Shown piece after piece: positions 9,005 through 17,405 of a DNA stretch of 64,000 nt. Positions within the stretch are counted from its first letter, which is position 1; each line of letters begins with the position of its first letter. Source of the DNA: CBDHFQ01 sp965262565 (GTDB lineage Bacteria; Bacteroidota; Bacteroidia; J057). The notes under the pieces are model-generated. The model was not told where the DNA came from, made no database searches, and saw only the letters and a list, made by a program, of their open reading frames with translations. Made by a program: the position numbers and the translations under genes. Location of the stretch: assembly GCA_965262565.1 (NCBI GenBank), contig CBDHFQ010000008.1:350154-414153 (forward strand), given 5' to 3'.

Positions 9005-10402
9005 ATGATAAAACAACTTCTACTATTCCTCTTACTTTCTCTCTCGTTCATGTGCTGCACCAGTCCAGAGGCAACCACCGAGCATGCTAACAAGAAGCAA
9101 CCAAATATTGTCATCGTGTTTTTAGATGATTCCGGCTGGGCAGATTTTGAACCTTTTCGCACAGGAGGGATAGAAACCCCAAACGTTGCTCAATTAGCGG
9201 CCGAAGGTTGCTCTTTTCAGAATTTTTATGTTCCTCAAGCTATTTGTTCAGCCTCTCGTTCGGCATTGATGACGGGATGTTATCCTGGCAGAACCAAAGT
9301 GTTTGGGGCTCATCCTCCTAAAGCCAGAGGATTGGACCCGAAATATGCTACAATGGGAGAGGTATTTCAGGCTGCTGGGTATAGTACTGCAGTGTTTGGA
9401 AAATGGCACTTGGGAGATCAGCTAGATACAAGACCACCTGCTCGAGGATTTGATGAATCCTGTGGGTTGATGTTTTCAAACGATATGTGGAAGCACCATC
9501 CAGAGAATCCAGAATATTGGGGGCAATTTAGCATTGAATATTGGGAGAATGGAGAAGTGAAAATAAATGATGTTGATAAAAAGGACCAGAAAAACCTCAC
9601 AAAATGGTATACAGAGCATGCAGTTAGTTTTATTCAGCGCAATAAGGATAACCCTTTCCTTTTATATGTCCCTCATTCTATGCCGCACGTTCCTTTATTT
9701 GTTAGTGAAGCCTTTGAAGGAAGATCTGGTATGGGATTATATTGGGATGTAATTCTAGAGCTGGATTGGTCTATTGGTCAAATAAATCAAGCCTTAAAAG
9801 ATCAGGGAGTTGCAGAACATACCGTCTTTATTCTTACTTCCGATAACGGACCTTGGATATCCTATGGGAATAGAGCTGGCTTGACCCCCTATCGAGAAGC
9901 AAAGGGTACTTCTTTTGATGGAGGTATTCGTTCAGCTTGTATGGTAAAATATCCTCCAGAAATAAAGCCTGGAACTAAATCTCAAAGAACTTTCTTTTCC
10001 ATAGATATTCTACCTTCCCTCTGTCAATTGGCTGGCGTGTCTTTACCAGAGAATGAGATCGATGGTAAAAACGTATGGGATTTAATTCGTGGTCAACCTG
10101 ATTATACCAATCCTCATTCATATTATGCCTTCTCTAATGGCAATCAATTTCAAGGAGTGATGAGTGGGGACGGAGAATGGAAACTACACTTGCCTCATCC
10201 CTTCAGGTCGCTTTCCACCGATGGTAAAGATGGACTTCCTGGAAAATATGTGCAAGCCCATATAGATACTTCTTTGTTCAATATGAAGTATGATCCTTTT
10301 GAGCAACAAAATTTACTGAATGATCGACCAGAAATGGCTAAAAAAATGTTGTCATGGGCCGCTTTTCATAAAGAGAAATTTTATTCAGAAGAACCTCAGT
10401 AA
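9005..10402 (+). CDS. S1-type sulfatase, secreted lipoprotein
   Basis: This 465-residue arylsulfatase-like enzyme would remove sulfate esters, probably from a polysaccharide. A lipoprotein signal occupies the first 18 or so residues (SFMCCTS). The alkaline-phosphatase-fold core follows, with metal-binding aspartates in VFLDDSGWADF (about 39-41). The formylglycine signature is CSASRS with the modified Cys at residue 81 and the essential Arg at 85. The GKWHLG motif is near 132 and TSDNGPW near 278. The signature is the Cys type (C-x-A-x-R), so activity needs a formylglycine-generating enzyme, which is not in this window. It is third in the planctomycete-style cluster, 122 bases after the DUF1501 gene. 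Confidence 0.92.
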   Translation: MIKQLLLFLLLSLSFMCCTSPEATTEHANKKQPNIVIVFLDDSGWADFEPFRTGGIETPNVAQLAAEGCSFQNFYVPQAICSASRSALMTGCYPGRTKVFGAHPPKARGLDPKYATMGEVFQAAGYSTAVFGKWHLGDQLDTRPPARGFDESCGLMFSNDMWKHHPENPEYWGQFSIEYWENGEVKINDVDKKDQKNLTKWYTEHAVSFIQRNKDNPFLLYVPHSMPHVPLFVSEAFEGRSGMGLYWDVILELDWSIGQINQALKDQGVAEHTVFILTSDNGPWISYGNRAGLTPYREAKGTSFDGGIRSACMVKYPPEIKPGTKSQRTFFSIDILPSLCQLAGVSLPENEIDGKNVWDLIRGQPDYTNPHSYYAFSNGNQFQGVMSGDGEWKLHLPHPFRSLSTDGKDGLPGKYVQAHIDTSLFNMKYDPFEQQNLLNDRPEMAKKMLSWAAFHKEKFYSEEPQ

Positions 10403-10984
10403 ATGCCAATCACTCTCAGTCTGTATCCTATTTTTCAGCTTCGGGTTACCAATCATTGGGACCTGGTGAGGTCCAAAGTAGGGATTCTCCAACAGGTATT
10501 TGCGTATAGATTTAGGAATGATATGACAATAGCAGAGGTAGAACTGATCATTAGAGATAAGATCATAGAACAACTAAAAATAGTTTTTCCTTCTACCTTA
10601 AAGGAAAGAATTACGTTTGAACTGATGAATAATGGGGTAGAAGCAAAAGTGCTTTGCAATATCAACCATTTTGGACTTATCGAAGGTAAATTACACTTTT
10701 ATTTTCAATTTGATTTGGAAGTAAAAGTAGAGAATTACCATCATCTTATTTATTCACATCTTGGGAAAAGTATGAGAAGTCGTCTGATTGCAAAATTTTT
10801 CAAGGATAAAGCGATTCATCTTATCGACAAGGAAATATATACTCAACTCTACTCCAATTTATTAATCAGGCTTCAACCGGAGATTACGTACACCTTGGAA
10901 AGTAGACTGAGAGCCAACGGAGTACTGGCAGATGTTACTGTTGAAGTAGGGGAGAAGAAGCCAAAATGGTCCGCTTATTTGTAG
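10403..10984 (+). CDS. Uncharacterised 193-residue protein abutting the sulfatase
   Basis: The ATG follows the sulfatase TAA with no base between them, so the two genes are likely translated together. The 193-residue product has no signal peptide, membrane helix or motif that I recognise. It is rich in charged and aromatic residues, has a predicted mixed alpha/beta pattern, and contains two similar stretches (HYHLIYSHL-like and TQLYSNLLIRLQPEI-like) around 110-160. I saw no zinc or nucleotide motifs. An internal Met at residue 41 (MTIAEVELIIRDK) is an alternative start. It could be a cytoplasmic helper of the cluster or an unrelated gene. Confidence 0.6.
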   Translation: MPITLSLYPIFQLRVTNHWDLVRSKVGILQQVFAYRFRNDMTIAEVELIIRDKIIEQLKIVFPSTLKERITFELMNNGVEAKVLCNINHFGLIEGKLHFYFQFDLEVKVENYHHLIYSHLGKSMRSRLIAKFFKDKAIHLIDKEIYTQLYSNLLIRLQPEITYTLESRLRANGVLADVTVEVGEKKPKWSAYL

Positions 10985-11168
10985 GACTTAGCATTTTCAC
11001 TGATACCAATAGTTCTGGAATTATTTTTTTGAGTTAAATTCATAGTATCATAAAATACCTATTACTCTTATCCTTGAACTTCATAAATATTTACTGTTAG
11101 GCATATTGAGCTAACGGATAATAATGAAAGCTATTTTGTATGAAAGCTTAGCGTCCTTCCCTAACGTC

Positions 11169-12203
11169 TTATTTAGTCTTTGTCATCCCAAATTCCTCTT
11201 TATAATAATCAATGATGGGGGGAAAAGGACCATATTTATGTTGATCAGGTGAAAAATGATCTGTCCAGGGGCCATAAGGCGTTGACACGGGCTTTCTGGT
11301 TTTATCGGGAAAGTCATTTATCAGATTAGCTTTTACCGGTCGATCAAAACTATTGATATAAGCAGCGATGTGATAAGCTTGTTCATCACTTAAGAGCGGG
11401 TTTTCATAGGAAACTCCGAAAGGCATGTTCCATTTAATAAATTGAGCCGCAGTTAACACTCGCGTCATTCCAGCGCCATTATTGTACGAGTCTGGACCTG
11501 CTATCGGGGGATACAAATAACCCGAAAAATCCTCACCTGGAATAGCGACCCCTTCGCCATTTGCCTGATGACAAACCATACAATGTTGCTCATAAAGGGA
11601 TTTCCCTATGATGGTATCTGCCTTAAATGGTGGAATCTCTACTGGTAAATAGCCTTTATATAACTTTTCTTTTTCCGGTGGGACATCTTCGCTTAACCAT
11701 TTCATATAAGCAATCATAGCTTGCATTTCATCACTATGTTCATCCATTATTCTTCCATTCATACTGCGCTCCATACATCCATTAATTCGCTCTGCAAGAG
11801 TTCCCATTTTATTTTCTCTCCATCTTTGCTGTGGAAAGCGATGATAAACTCCAACAAATGAACCAGAACCAATTTTCCTGCCAGCACTCAAATGACAATT
11901 GTTGCAACTGAGATTATTACCTGCAAAACGCATATGTTCGTCTTTAGCCAGTGGGCCTATGTTTCTGGAAGTATTCGTAATAAGGAGGTATCCATACTTT
12001 ATTTTCGCACCTTCTTCTCCTGGAGGTAAATCCGTTTCAATACTTTTTAGATGCCAAGATGCTTCTGGTGTTTTTTCTTTATGGAAAACATGTGGAAATA
12101 ATGAGTGGGTAATCCAAAATCCAAATGCGCCAAAAAATAATCCTGTAAGAAAATTGATAGGATAAAATGAATGGTTGTTGTTAGTCTGACTAGTCATCCC
12201 CAT
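11169..12203 (-). CDS. tsdA: TsdA-like dihaem c-type cytochrome (thiosulfate dehydrogenase family)
   Basis: This 344-residue protein has an N-terminal membrane anchor or uncleaved signal at about residues 16-35 and two cytochrome c domains. The first haem motif is CNNCH (Cys100-His104) in the context LSCNNCHLSAG. It is followed by INGCMERSMNGR, whose Cys143 is placed like the unusual Cys haem ligand of TsdA. The second haem motif is CMVCH (Cys208-His212), and a Met in WNMPFG is the likely distal ligand. TsdA couples thiosulfate to tetrathionate, in one or both directions. The motif pattern fits well, but close relatives of SoxA/TsdA exist with other roles. The gene is monocistronic, with a terminator-like inverted repeat upstream belonging to the preceding gene. 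Confidence 0.75.
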   Translation of the reverse strand: MGMTSQTNNNHSFYPINFLTGLFFGAFGFWITHSLFPHVFHKEKTPEASWHLKSIETDLPPGEEGAKIKYGYLLITNTSRNIGPLAKDEHMRFAGNNLSCNNCHLSAGRKIGSGSFVGVYHRFPQQRWRENKMGTLAERINGCMERSMNGRIMDEHSDEMQAMIAYMKWLSEDVPPEKEKLYKGYLPVEIPPFKADTIIGKSLYEQHCMVCHQANGEGVAIPGEDFSGYLYPPIAGPDSYNNGAGMTRVLTAAQFIKWNMPFGVSYENPLLSDEQAYHIAAYINSFDRPVKANLINDFPDKTRKPVSTPYGPWTDHFSPDQHKYGPFPPIIDYYKEEFGMTKTK

Positions 12204-12273
12204 TTTGAAGAAAAGGTGATTCTTTAGTTTGTTACAATGTTAAAAGGAATCAAGGAAAGCGAAAAAAGATGCC

Positions 12274-12325
12274 AGTTCGCTCCTTTAATGAATCTGTTAT
12301 AAATACAGTAAAAGAGGAGCGAACT
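12274..12325 (-). terminator. Long inverted repeat, probable terminator of the DsrE-like gene
   Basis: The arms AGTTCGCTCCT (12274-12284) and AGGAGCGAACT (12315-12325) are perfect 11-base inverted repeats around a 30-base loop. The loop can itself pair through CTGT and ACAG. Read on the minus strand, the second arm is followed within a few bases by a run of six T. The position, 135 bases after the stop of the gene at 12460-13137, fits a rho-independent terminator. The long loop is unusual. Confidence 0.55.
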
Positions 12326-12459
12326 ATCCGGTTTACTTATTATGTTTATCAAGTAAACATATTGGGTTATTTCATGATATTAGGAAGATCTGTATTTGTT
12401 ATGTGCCTTCAGCCGAAGATAAATACCGATCTTTCATTGGTCCGGTTGAATGGGAATGA

Positions 12460-13137
12460 TCATCCTCCTGCATAGATATAGCCACATCCCAATTCCTGAG
12501 CTCTGCCTAATGCCCAAACTCCTGATGGTGCTGGCTTAACTCCTGGAAGTAAACCTGCCATCCATTCTTCTTTTACTTCAGTAGGATCTTGACCGTTGGC
12601 CTGAGCAGCAAAACCACTATATACAGAGATGGCCAATTCACATACGCAAAACATGGCTCCTCTTTCTTGTAATGTCTTGATACCGTCAATTCCTGGTAAT
12701 GGATAATCTCCCTCTTTAGGTTCCCAATAAGGATTGCGAATAGCAGAGGCCTTCGTGGTGTTGTCATTAATAGAAAACATCTCTCCAAGCTTGTATTTTT
12801 CCCACACTTCATCCTTCATAGCGAAAGGAATAGCATTGTGTCTCAATACACATAAGCCCGTCATGTCTTCATCTTTGACCCCAGTTTGGTTGTTCGTCGC
12901 GTAGAATGCCCATGTCCAAATAATCGGGAAAGCATCATGTGGTTCGGGCCCATCATAGACAATTTTATGATCACCTTTGATTCCGTTTTTCAACCACTCC
13001 TCCGCATCGTCCAGTAAGGCGGTATTCATCGGTGTAGCAGCTTGCATAATCGCTGGCATCATTCCAAGGCTGCTTAAAGCTGTTCCTTTAGCGAGAGTTC
13101 CTAAAAATGCTCTTCTTGATGGATGTTGAATGTTCAT
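12460..13137 (-). CDS. Tat-exported DsrE-like protein
   Basis: This 225-residue protein starts with a twin-arginine signal (SRRAFLGTLAKG, arginines at 8-9), with a likely cleavage site after about residue 33. The mature part resembles periplasmic DsrE/DsrF-like proteins. It has an alpha/beta layout, a MFCVCELAISVYSG segment carrying two cysteines in the middle, and the closing GVWALGRAQELGCGYIYAGG segment common in exported Bacteroidota members. DsrE proteins move sulfur or act near sulfur enzymes, but many exported homologues have no known role. It lies upstream of the TsdA-like gene on the same strand, which makes a sulfur link reasonable but unproven. Confidence 0.65.
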   Translation of the reverse strand: MNIQHPSRRAFLGTLAKGTALSSLGMMPAIMQAATPMNTALLDDAEEWLKNGIKGDHKIVYDGPEPHDAFPIIWTWAFYATNNQTGVKDEDMTGLCVLRHNAIPFAMKDEVWEKYKLGEMFSINDNTTKASAIRNPYWEPKEGDYPLPGIDGIKTLQERGAMFCVCELAISVYSGFAAQANGQDPTEVKEEWMAGLLPGVKPAPSGVWALGRAQELGCGYIYAGG

Positions 13138-13697
13138 GATATATGAATATGTTGATGATAGGTGAATATTTATAAATCGATTCGATAGATGATATTTAAG
13201 GCTACTTATTCTTTAATATCATTTTGTTGAGCCTTCTGTATTCTTCATATCGCTATCTTTCTCTTTATTTTATTGGTTAGTGTTTAAATTCAATGAATTG
13301 TACTCGGGCAATTATACTTCTTGAAAAATTTTCAAATGAAATAAAGACGCCCCACCTTAAAAACGACAGTACTTTCCAATGTTCGGACTTATTTTAAGAA
13401 AGCCATAACTCTTATAAATATAGAGAAAATTGAGTTAATATCACCTATATATGAATATTATTTTTAAAGAAATATTTTTTATATTTATTATTGGATAATT
13501 TTTATTATTTGATTTTTAGTAATATATAATTTGATATTAAATATCTATTTAGCTTAACGAGAATATCATTATAATAAATGATTTGTAAGCTAAATGGAAA
13601 GTCAGTCAATGTCTTTGATGTTATTACTAATATTATTTTTTTCAGATCTACCGTAAGAACCCTCTTTATTAAAAAAATATTCCTTTTCAATGTTCCA
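13138..13697. other. AT-rich intergenic region
   Basis: About 560 very AT-rich bases lie between two minus-strand genes. The right part (13430-13697) is almost pure A and T and contains only a short minus-strand open frame at 13505-13690 with no plausible product. The left part should hold the promoter of the DsrE-like gene. I see no hairpin, repeat array or RNA gene. Confidence 0.45.
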
Positions 13698-15779
13698 TTA
13701 ATCCTTAATTGATTTTGCTAAGGCAGTAATGGACCTGGGCGCTACTGTGTAAGACTGTACTTCTATCTTCGCAGCATAAGGGTATGAGTTAATATCTTCT
13801 GGAGATTTCAAAGAAGTATCAATTAAACGCCTCCAACTTTTTCCCTCCAGACCTTCGACGGGGGGAAGGTCAAAATCTAAGGCTTCATGATAGGCATTAT
13901 ACATCAGATGAAGAACGAATGATTGTTGAAAGGTCCAGACAGTACAGGCAATCGTGTGAGAACCGTCACTCCAATCAGGCTGATTTAAACGGACTCCATG
14001 CCAGACCAGTCTATTTGCTTCAAGGAATTCAATCAAGGTGTAACCAGGATCTTCCTGACTTATATCACGACCCATACGGATAGTATTCAATAATTTTACG
14101 AATCTATGTAGGTCAGCATTCTTTTTTAACAGGCTCCAATCAAACCAACTTATTTCATTATCCTGGCAATATGCATTATTGTTACCGAACTGAGTGCGTC
14201 GAACTTCATCTCCCATTAGTAGCATAGGAGTGCCATAGGAAAGCAGGGTGATGGTCAAAAAATTTCTAATTTGCTGATTCCTAAGTTTTTCAATATTGGG
14301 ATCATTCGTGGGACCTTCTACTCCACAATTCCAACTGAGATTGTCGTTATGACCATCGCGATTATCTTCTCCATTAGCTTCATTGTGTTTGGAGTTATAG
14401 CTCACTAAATCGTTAAGGGTGAAGCCATCATGGCAGGTAACAAAATTAATACTGCTTTCTGGTTGATGTCCCTTATGGCCATATATATCCGGACTGGCCA
14501 GCAAACGGGAGGCAAAACTCGAAACACTGTATTTGTCCCCTTTGACAAATCTACGTACATCATCTCTAAACTGTCCATTCCATTCTTTCCATCTATCTCC
14601 AATAAAGGAGCCGACCTGATATAGTCCTGCGGCATCCCAGGCTTCAGCGATAAGTTTAGTACCTGCCAGGACGGGATCAGATTCTATCTCCCAGAGGATA
14701 GGAGGATTTTCTAAAGGATGACCAAATTCATCACGCGATAGAATGGAAGCTAAATCAAAGCGGAAGCCATCTACGTGCAATTCGGATACCCAGAATCGCA
14801 GACTGTCCATAATCATTCTTCTTACAATAGAGTGGTTGGCATTTAGGGTATTTCCAGTACCTGAATAATTACTATATTTTTTGGTATCATTATCTAATAG
14901 GTAATAAGCCCGATTTTCGATGCCTTTAAAGCATATCGTTGGTCCGAGATCATTTCCTTCTGCGGTGTGATTGTACACTACGTCGAGGATCACCTCAATA
15001 CCTGCTCGGTGGAGAGCTTTCACTAAATCGCGAAATTCATCGATCGGTCCTAGTGGATCTTGTCGTGAACTGTAAGCTCTGTGCGGAGCAAAGAAAGAGA
15101 TAGGACTATAGCCCCAGTAATTAGCCTTGCCGGGAGGAGCATCCTGTGGGTCGTATTGAAAAACCGGAAGCATTTCAACAGCCGTAATTCCTAAATCTTG
15201 TAAATATGGAATTTTTTCGATAAGTCCGGCATAAGTACCTCGTTTGGAGATAGCTACACCAGAATTTGGATGTTTCGTAAATCCAGCTACGTGCATTTCA
15301 TATATAATGGTACGTGAGTAAGGGTGGCGAAGATGATGATCACCTTCCCAATCGTAAATACTCGTATCTACCACTACGCTTTTCATTGCTTTGGACACAT
15401 TACTACCAGGGAAGGTAGCGAGTATCCTTTCATATGCTGTAGGAATCTCCACTGATTTACTATAAGGATCGAGCAACAATTTATCGGGATCGAATCTGTG
15501 GCCTTCTTCAGGAGTAAAAGGGCCATCAATTCGATATCCATATAGTTGTCCCGATCCCAGTCCATGAATAAACATATGCCAATAAAACCCTGTGCGATGT
15601 TTACTGGGATCGAACACATAAATGGTTGAAGGTTCATTAGCATCTGCCTCGTCAAATAGGAGTAATTCGACTTTTGTAGCGTTTTTAGAATATATACTAA
15701 AATTGACACCATCCTGCATGACAGTTGCTCCTATAGGAAAAGCTTGACCGATTTGGGGATATATATGATTGAGATCCAT
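13698..15779 (-). CDS. glgX: Glycogen debranching enzyme, GlgX/isoamylase type
   Basis: This 693-residue GH13 enzyme hydrolyses alpha-1,6 branches in glycogen or its limit dextrins in the cytoplasm. A CBM48 domain occupies about residues 1-130 (PIGATVMQDGVNFSIYS). The catalytic barrel shows VILDVVYNHTAEG (region I), DGFRFDLAS with the nucleophilic Asp near 340, LIAEAWDAAG with the acid Glu near 378, and FVTCHDGFTLND near 447. The length matches GlgX. It has no signal peptide and no glycogen neighbours, so it is a stand-alone gene with over 500 AT-rich bases after its stop. Confidence 0.93.
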   Translation of the reverse strand: MDLNHIYPQIGQAFPIGATVMQDGVNFSIYSKNATKVELLLFDEADANEPSTIYVFDPSKHRTGFYWHMFIHGLGSGQLYGYRIDGPFTPEEGHRFDPDKLLLDPYSKSVEIPTAYERILATFPGSNVSKAMKSVVVDTSIYDWEGDHHLRHPYSRTIIYEMHVAGFTKHPNSGVAISKRGTYAGLIEKIPYLQDLGITAVEMLPVFQYDPQDAPPGKANYWGYSPISFFAPHRAYSSRQDPLGPIDEFRDLVKALHRAGIEVILDVVYNHTAEGNDLGPTICFKGIENRAYYLLDNDTKKYSNYSGTGNTLNANHSIVRRMIMDSLRFWVSELHVDGFRFDLASILSRDEFGHPLENPPILWEIESDPVLAGTKLIAEAWDAAGLYQVGSFIGDRWKEWNGQFRDDVRRFVKGDKYSVSSFASRLLASPDIYGHKGHQPESSINFVTCHDGFTLNDLVSYNSKHNEANGEDNRDGHNDNLSWNCGVEGPTNDPNIEKLRNQQIRNFLTITLLSYGTPMLLMGDEVRRTQFGNNNAYCQDNEISWFDWSLLKKNADLHRFVKLLNTIRMGRDISQEDPGYTLIEFLEANRLVWHGVRLNQPDWSDGSHTIACTVWTFQQSFVLHLMYNAYHEALDFDLPPVEGLEGKSWRRLIDTSLKSPEDINSYPYAAKIEVQSYTVAPRSITALAKSIKD

Positions 15780-16121
15780 TTTTAGGGCATTAAATCAGTA
15801 ATTGAGATTATTAAATTAAGAAAAATTCACTCTCAATATTCTCTGAATATCCATAAAGATGAAATGACTAGAAATCAAAATAAATGTTGGGAGCTTACCG
15901 ATTATCCTGCCAATGTTTTACAAAAGCTTATATAAAATAGCATGGAATACATTAGAGAGAACCTTGGAAAACTTTTATATCATACAGACAGAAACTGTAG
16001 GTAAGTATCCAATTAAGTTTTATTTGAAAAAAATAAATATTTAAATGTCTTTAGTTTTCAAATAATGAAGTATATATAATATCACTTTATACAGTCTTTT
16101 AAACAATTAATCAGAAGCTAA
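15780..16121. other. Intergenic region with shared upstream element
   Basis: About 340 AT-rich bases separate the leftward glgX-type gene from the first of the tandem paralogues. The part near 16057-16078 is repeated upstream of the second paralogue (see the separate entry). Nothing else is recognisable. Confidence 0.45.
16057..16078 (+). promoter_or_regulatory. Upstream element shared by the tandem paralogues (copy 1)
   Basis: A 22-base stretch beginning TTCAAATAATGAAGT and continuing into TATATA lies 65 bases before the ATG of the first paralogue. The matching stretch at 17340-17361 differs at one position and lies 66 bases before the ATG of the second. Conservation in otherwise diverged intergenic DNA suggests a promoter or operator kept since the duplication. 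Confidence 0.5.
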
Positions 16122-17120
16122 ATGCCTAAAATGTCCCTTTCTACTGCCCCGAGTAACCAAACTAGGCTAAAAACGCAAAGAAACTTGATGTTTGGAGCCA
16201 TAACAGTGGCAGCTTTGGTTTTATTAGTATTCCTTCAAATTAATAGTGCGGTCCATAACATAGATAAAATTGATATTAAACCAGGTGAATCTGTAAATTA
16301 TGATAATCATTTAATCAATGAGCCTTCAGGAGAAATTATTCAGCAAGGACATGCGGTATTTACAGGGAATATTTATAATAAAGGTACATTCGATTGTGGG
16401 AAATGTAATACTGGTATTACTCAATTTATGTCAGAGTCTAAAAGGCCTCAAGTAATTAGAGGAACTAATCCTCTTACACTGTACAAGATTGAAATATTCA
16501 CACCAAGCAACTTAACACTCGATGCGGAATTAAAGGTAGTTAATAGCGTTAAATTTCATAAAGGCGACATCATTACTGATACACGTTATGATGAGCATTG
16601 TCTTCACTTCCTCGAAGGAGCAACGGTAATAAATGCAGGAGACGAATCCCATGTGAAAGGATTTGTCGCTAAAACTGGATCTGAAGAATTTATTTTTCCA
16701 ATTGGAGATGGAAATAAATTAAGAAAAGTTGGAATTAGTGGTACTGATAAAACGACCTCTTTTAAGGCAGCTTTCATTCCTTTTACTCAAAAACAATTGA
16801 CAACTAAAACTAATCATTCTATATCGCCTTCTTCACTGAGTAAAGAATTGCTGTCCATTGCCACAAAAGGATGTTGGCAAATCAAAGGAAATCACCCTGT
16901 CAAATTATATTTTTATTGGGATCCTTCTTTCGAATTGGAAAATCAATTGGAGTCCATTGGTAATTTAATGCTTGTAGGTTGGATAGGTAAATCTTGGGAA
17001 CTTGTGAGTGTTGAATCTATTTCAGGTGATTTAGCTTCAGGATCAATTACTACCTTTCCTATGATTCCCGAAAATTATGAGGCTTATGCTTATGCTATTC
17101 TTAGGGAAGATGTAAATTAA
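16122..17120 (+). CDS. Exported or membrane-anchored surface-type protein, paralogue 1
   Basis: This 332-residue protein has one N-terminal hydrophobic segment at about residues 25-42 (TVAALVLLVFLQINSAVHNI), which may be a signal anchor. The rest is a beta-rich region. It contains FDCGKCNTGITQFM with a CxxC pair, a GDIITDTR segment, a GFVAKTGSEEFIFPIGDG motif near 185-203 and a C-terminal FYWDPSFELENQ region. The KTGSxxFxFPIGDG stretch resembles a domain inside very large Bacteroidota surface proteins, but here it stands alone with no T9SS sorting domain. It is clearly paralogous to the next gene, with the same length and most of the central region alike. I cannot assign a function. Confidence 0.75.
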   Translation: MPKMSLSTAPSNQTRLKTQRNLMFGAITVAALVLLVFLQINSAVHNIDKIDIKPGESVNYDNHLINEPSGEIIQQGHAVFTGNIYNKGTFDCGKCNTGITQFMSESKRPQVIRGTNPLTLYKIEIFTPSNLTLDAELKVVNSVKFHKGDIITDTRYDEHCLHFLEGATVINAGDESHVKGFVAKTGSEEFIFPIGDGNKLRKVGISGTDKTTSFKAAFIPFTQKQLTTKTNHSISPSSLSKELLSIATKGCWQIKGNHPVKLYFYWDPSFELENQLESIGNLMLVGWIGKSWELVSVESISGDLASGSITTFPMIPENYEAYAYAILREDVN

Positions 17121-17183
17121 AGACTTCTTTCCATCATCCTACGTTAGCGCGGTAAGTTTCATGGGATAGTACCAGCGTTTTGG

Positions 17184-17200
17184 ACCTTCTTATAGGAGGT
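17184..17200 (+). terminator. Weak hairpin terminator after paralogue 1
   Basis: ACCTTC and GGAGGT can form a six-pair stem (one G-T pair) around the loop TTATA, and the stem is followed by TTTTCG and TATTT. It lies 64 bases after the stop of the first paralogue. The stem is short, so this is a tentative call. Confidence 0.35.
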
Positions 17201-17339
17201 TTTCGTATTTGTTGATCTTCACCATCAGAAAACTATAGCATTTTAAATTTTATGACTCGTTTAGTCTGGGATAATTATTTATAGTAAGTATTTAGTTAAT
17301 TTTTATTTTAATATATTGAATATTCGTTTTTAATTAGTA

Positions 17340-17361
17340 TTCAAATAATGAAGTTTATATA
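17340..17361 (+). promoter_or_regulatory. Upstream element shared by the tandem paralogues (copy 2)
   Basis: This is the second copy of the element at 16057-16078, with one mismatch (TTTATATA in place of TATATATA), 66 bases before the ATG of the second paralogue. Its presence shows that the duplicated unit included the promoter region, so each gene probably has its own start of transcription. Confidence 0.5.
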
Positions 17362-17405
17362 TGGTTATTAATAACCACTTAAATACTCAATTAATTGGAT
17401 ACTAA

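Noticed and set aside
12269..12475. Small plus-strand open frame between the TsdA-like and DsrE-like genes
   Set aside because: It covers the long inverted repeat and the tail of the minus-strand gene and has no protein-like pattern, so it is a chance frame over a terminator.
13505..13690. Minus-strand 61-residue open frame in AT-rich DNA
   Set aside because: Its composition is only Ile, Lys, Leu and Asn from A/T runs, and no motif or signal is present.
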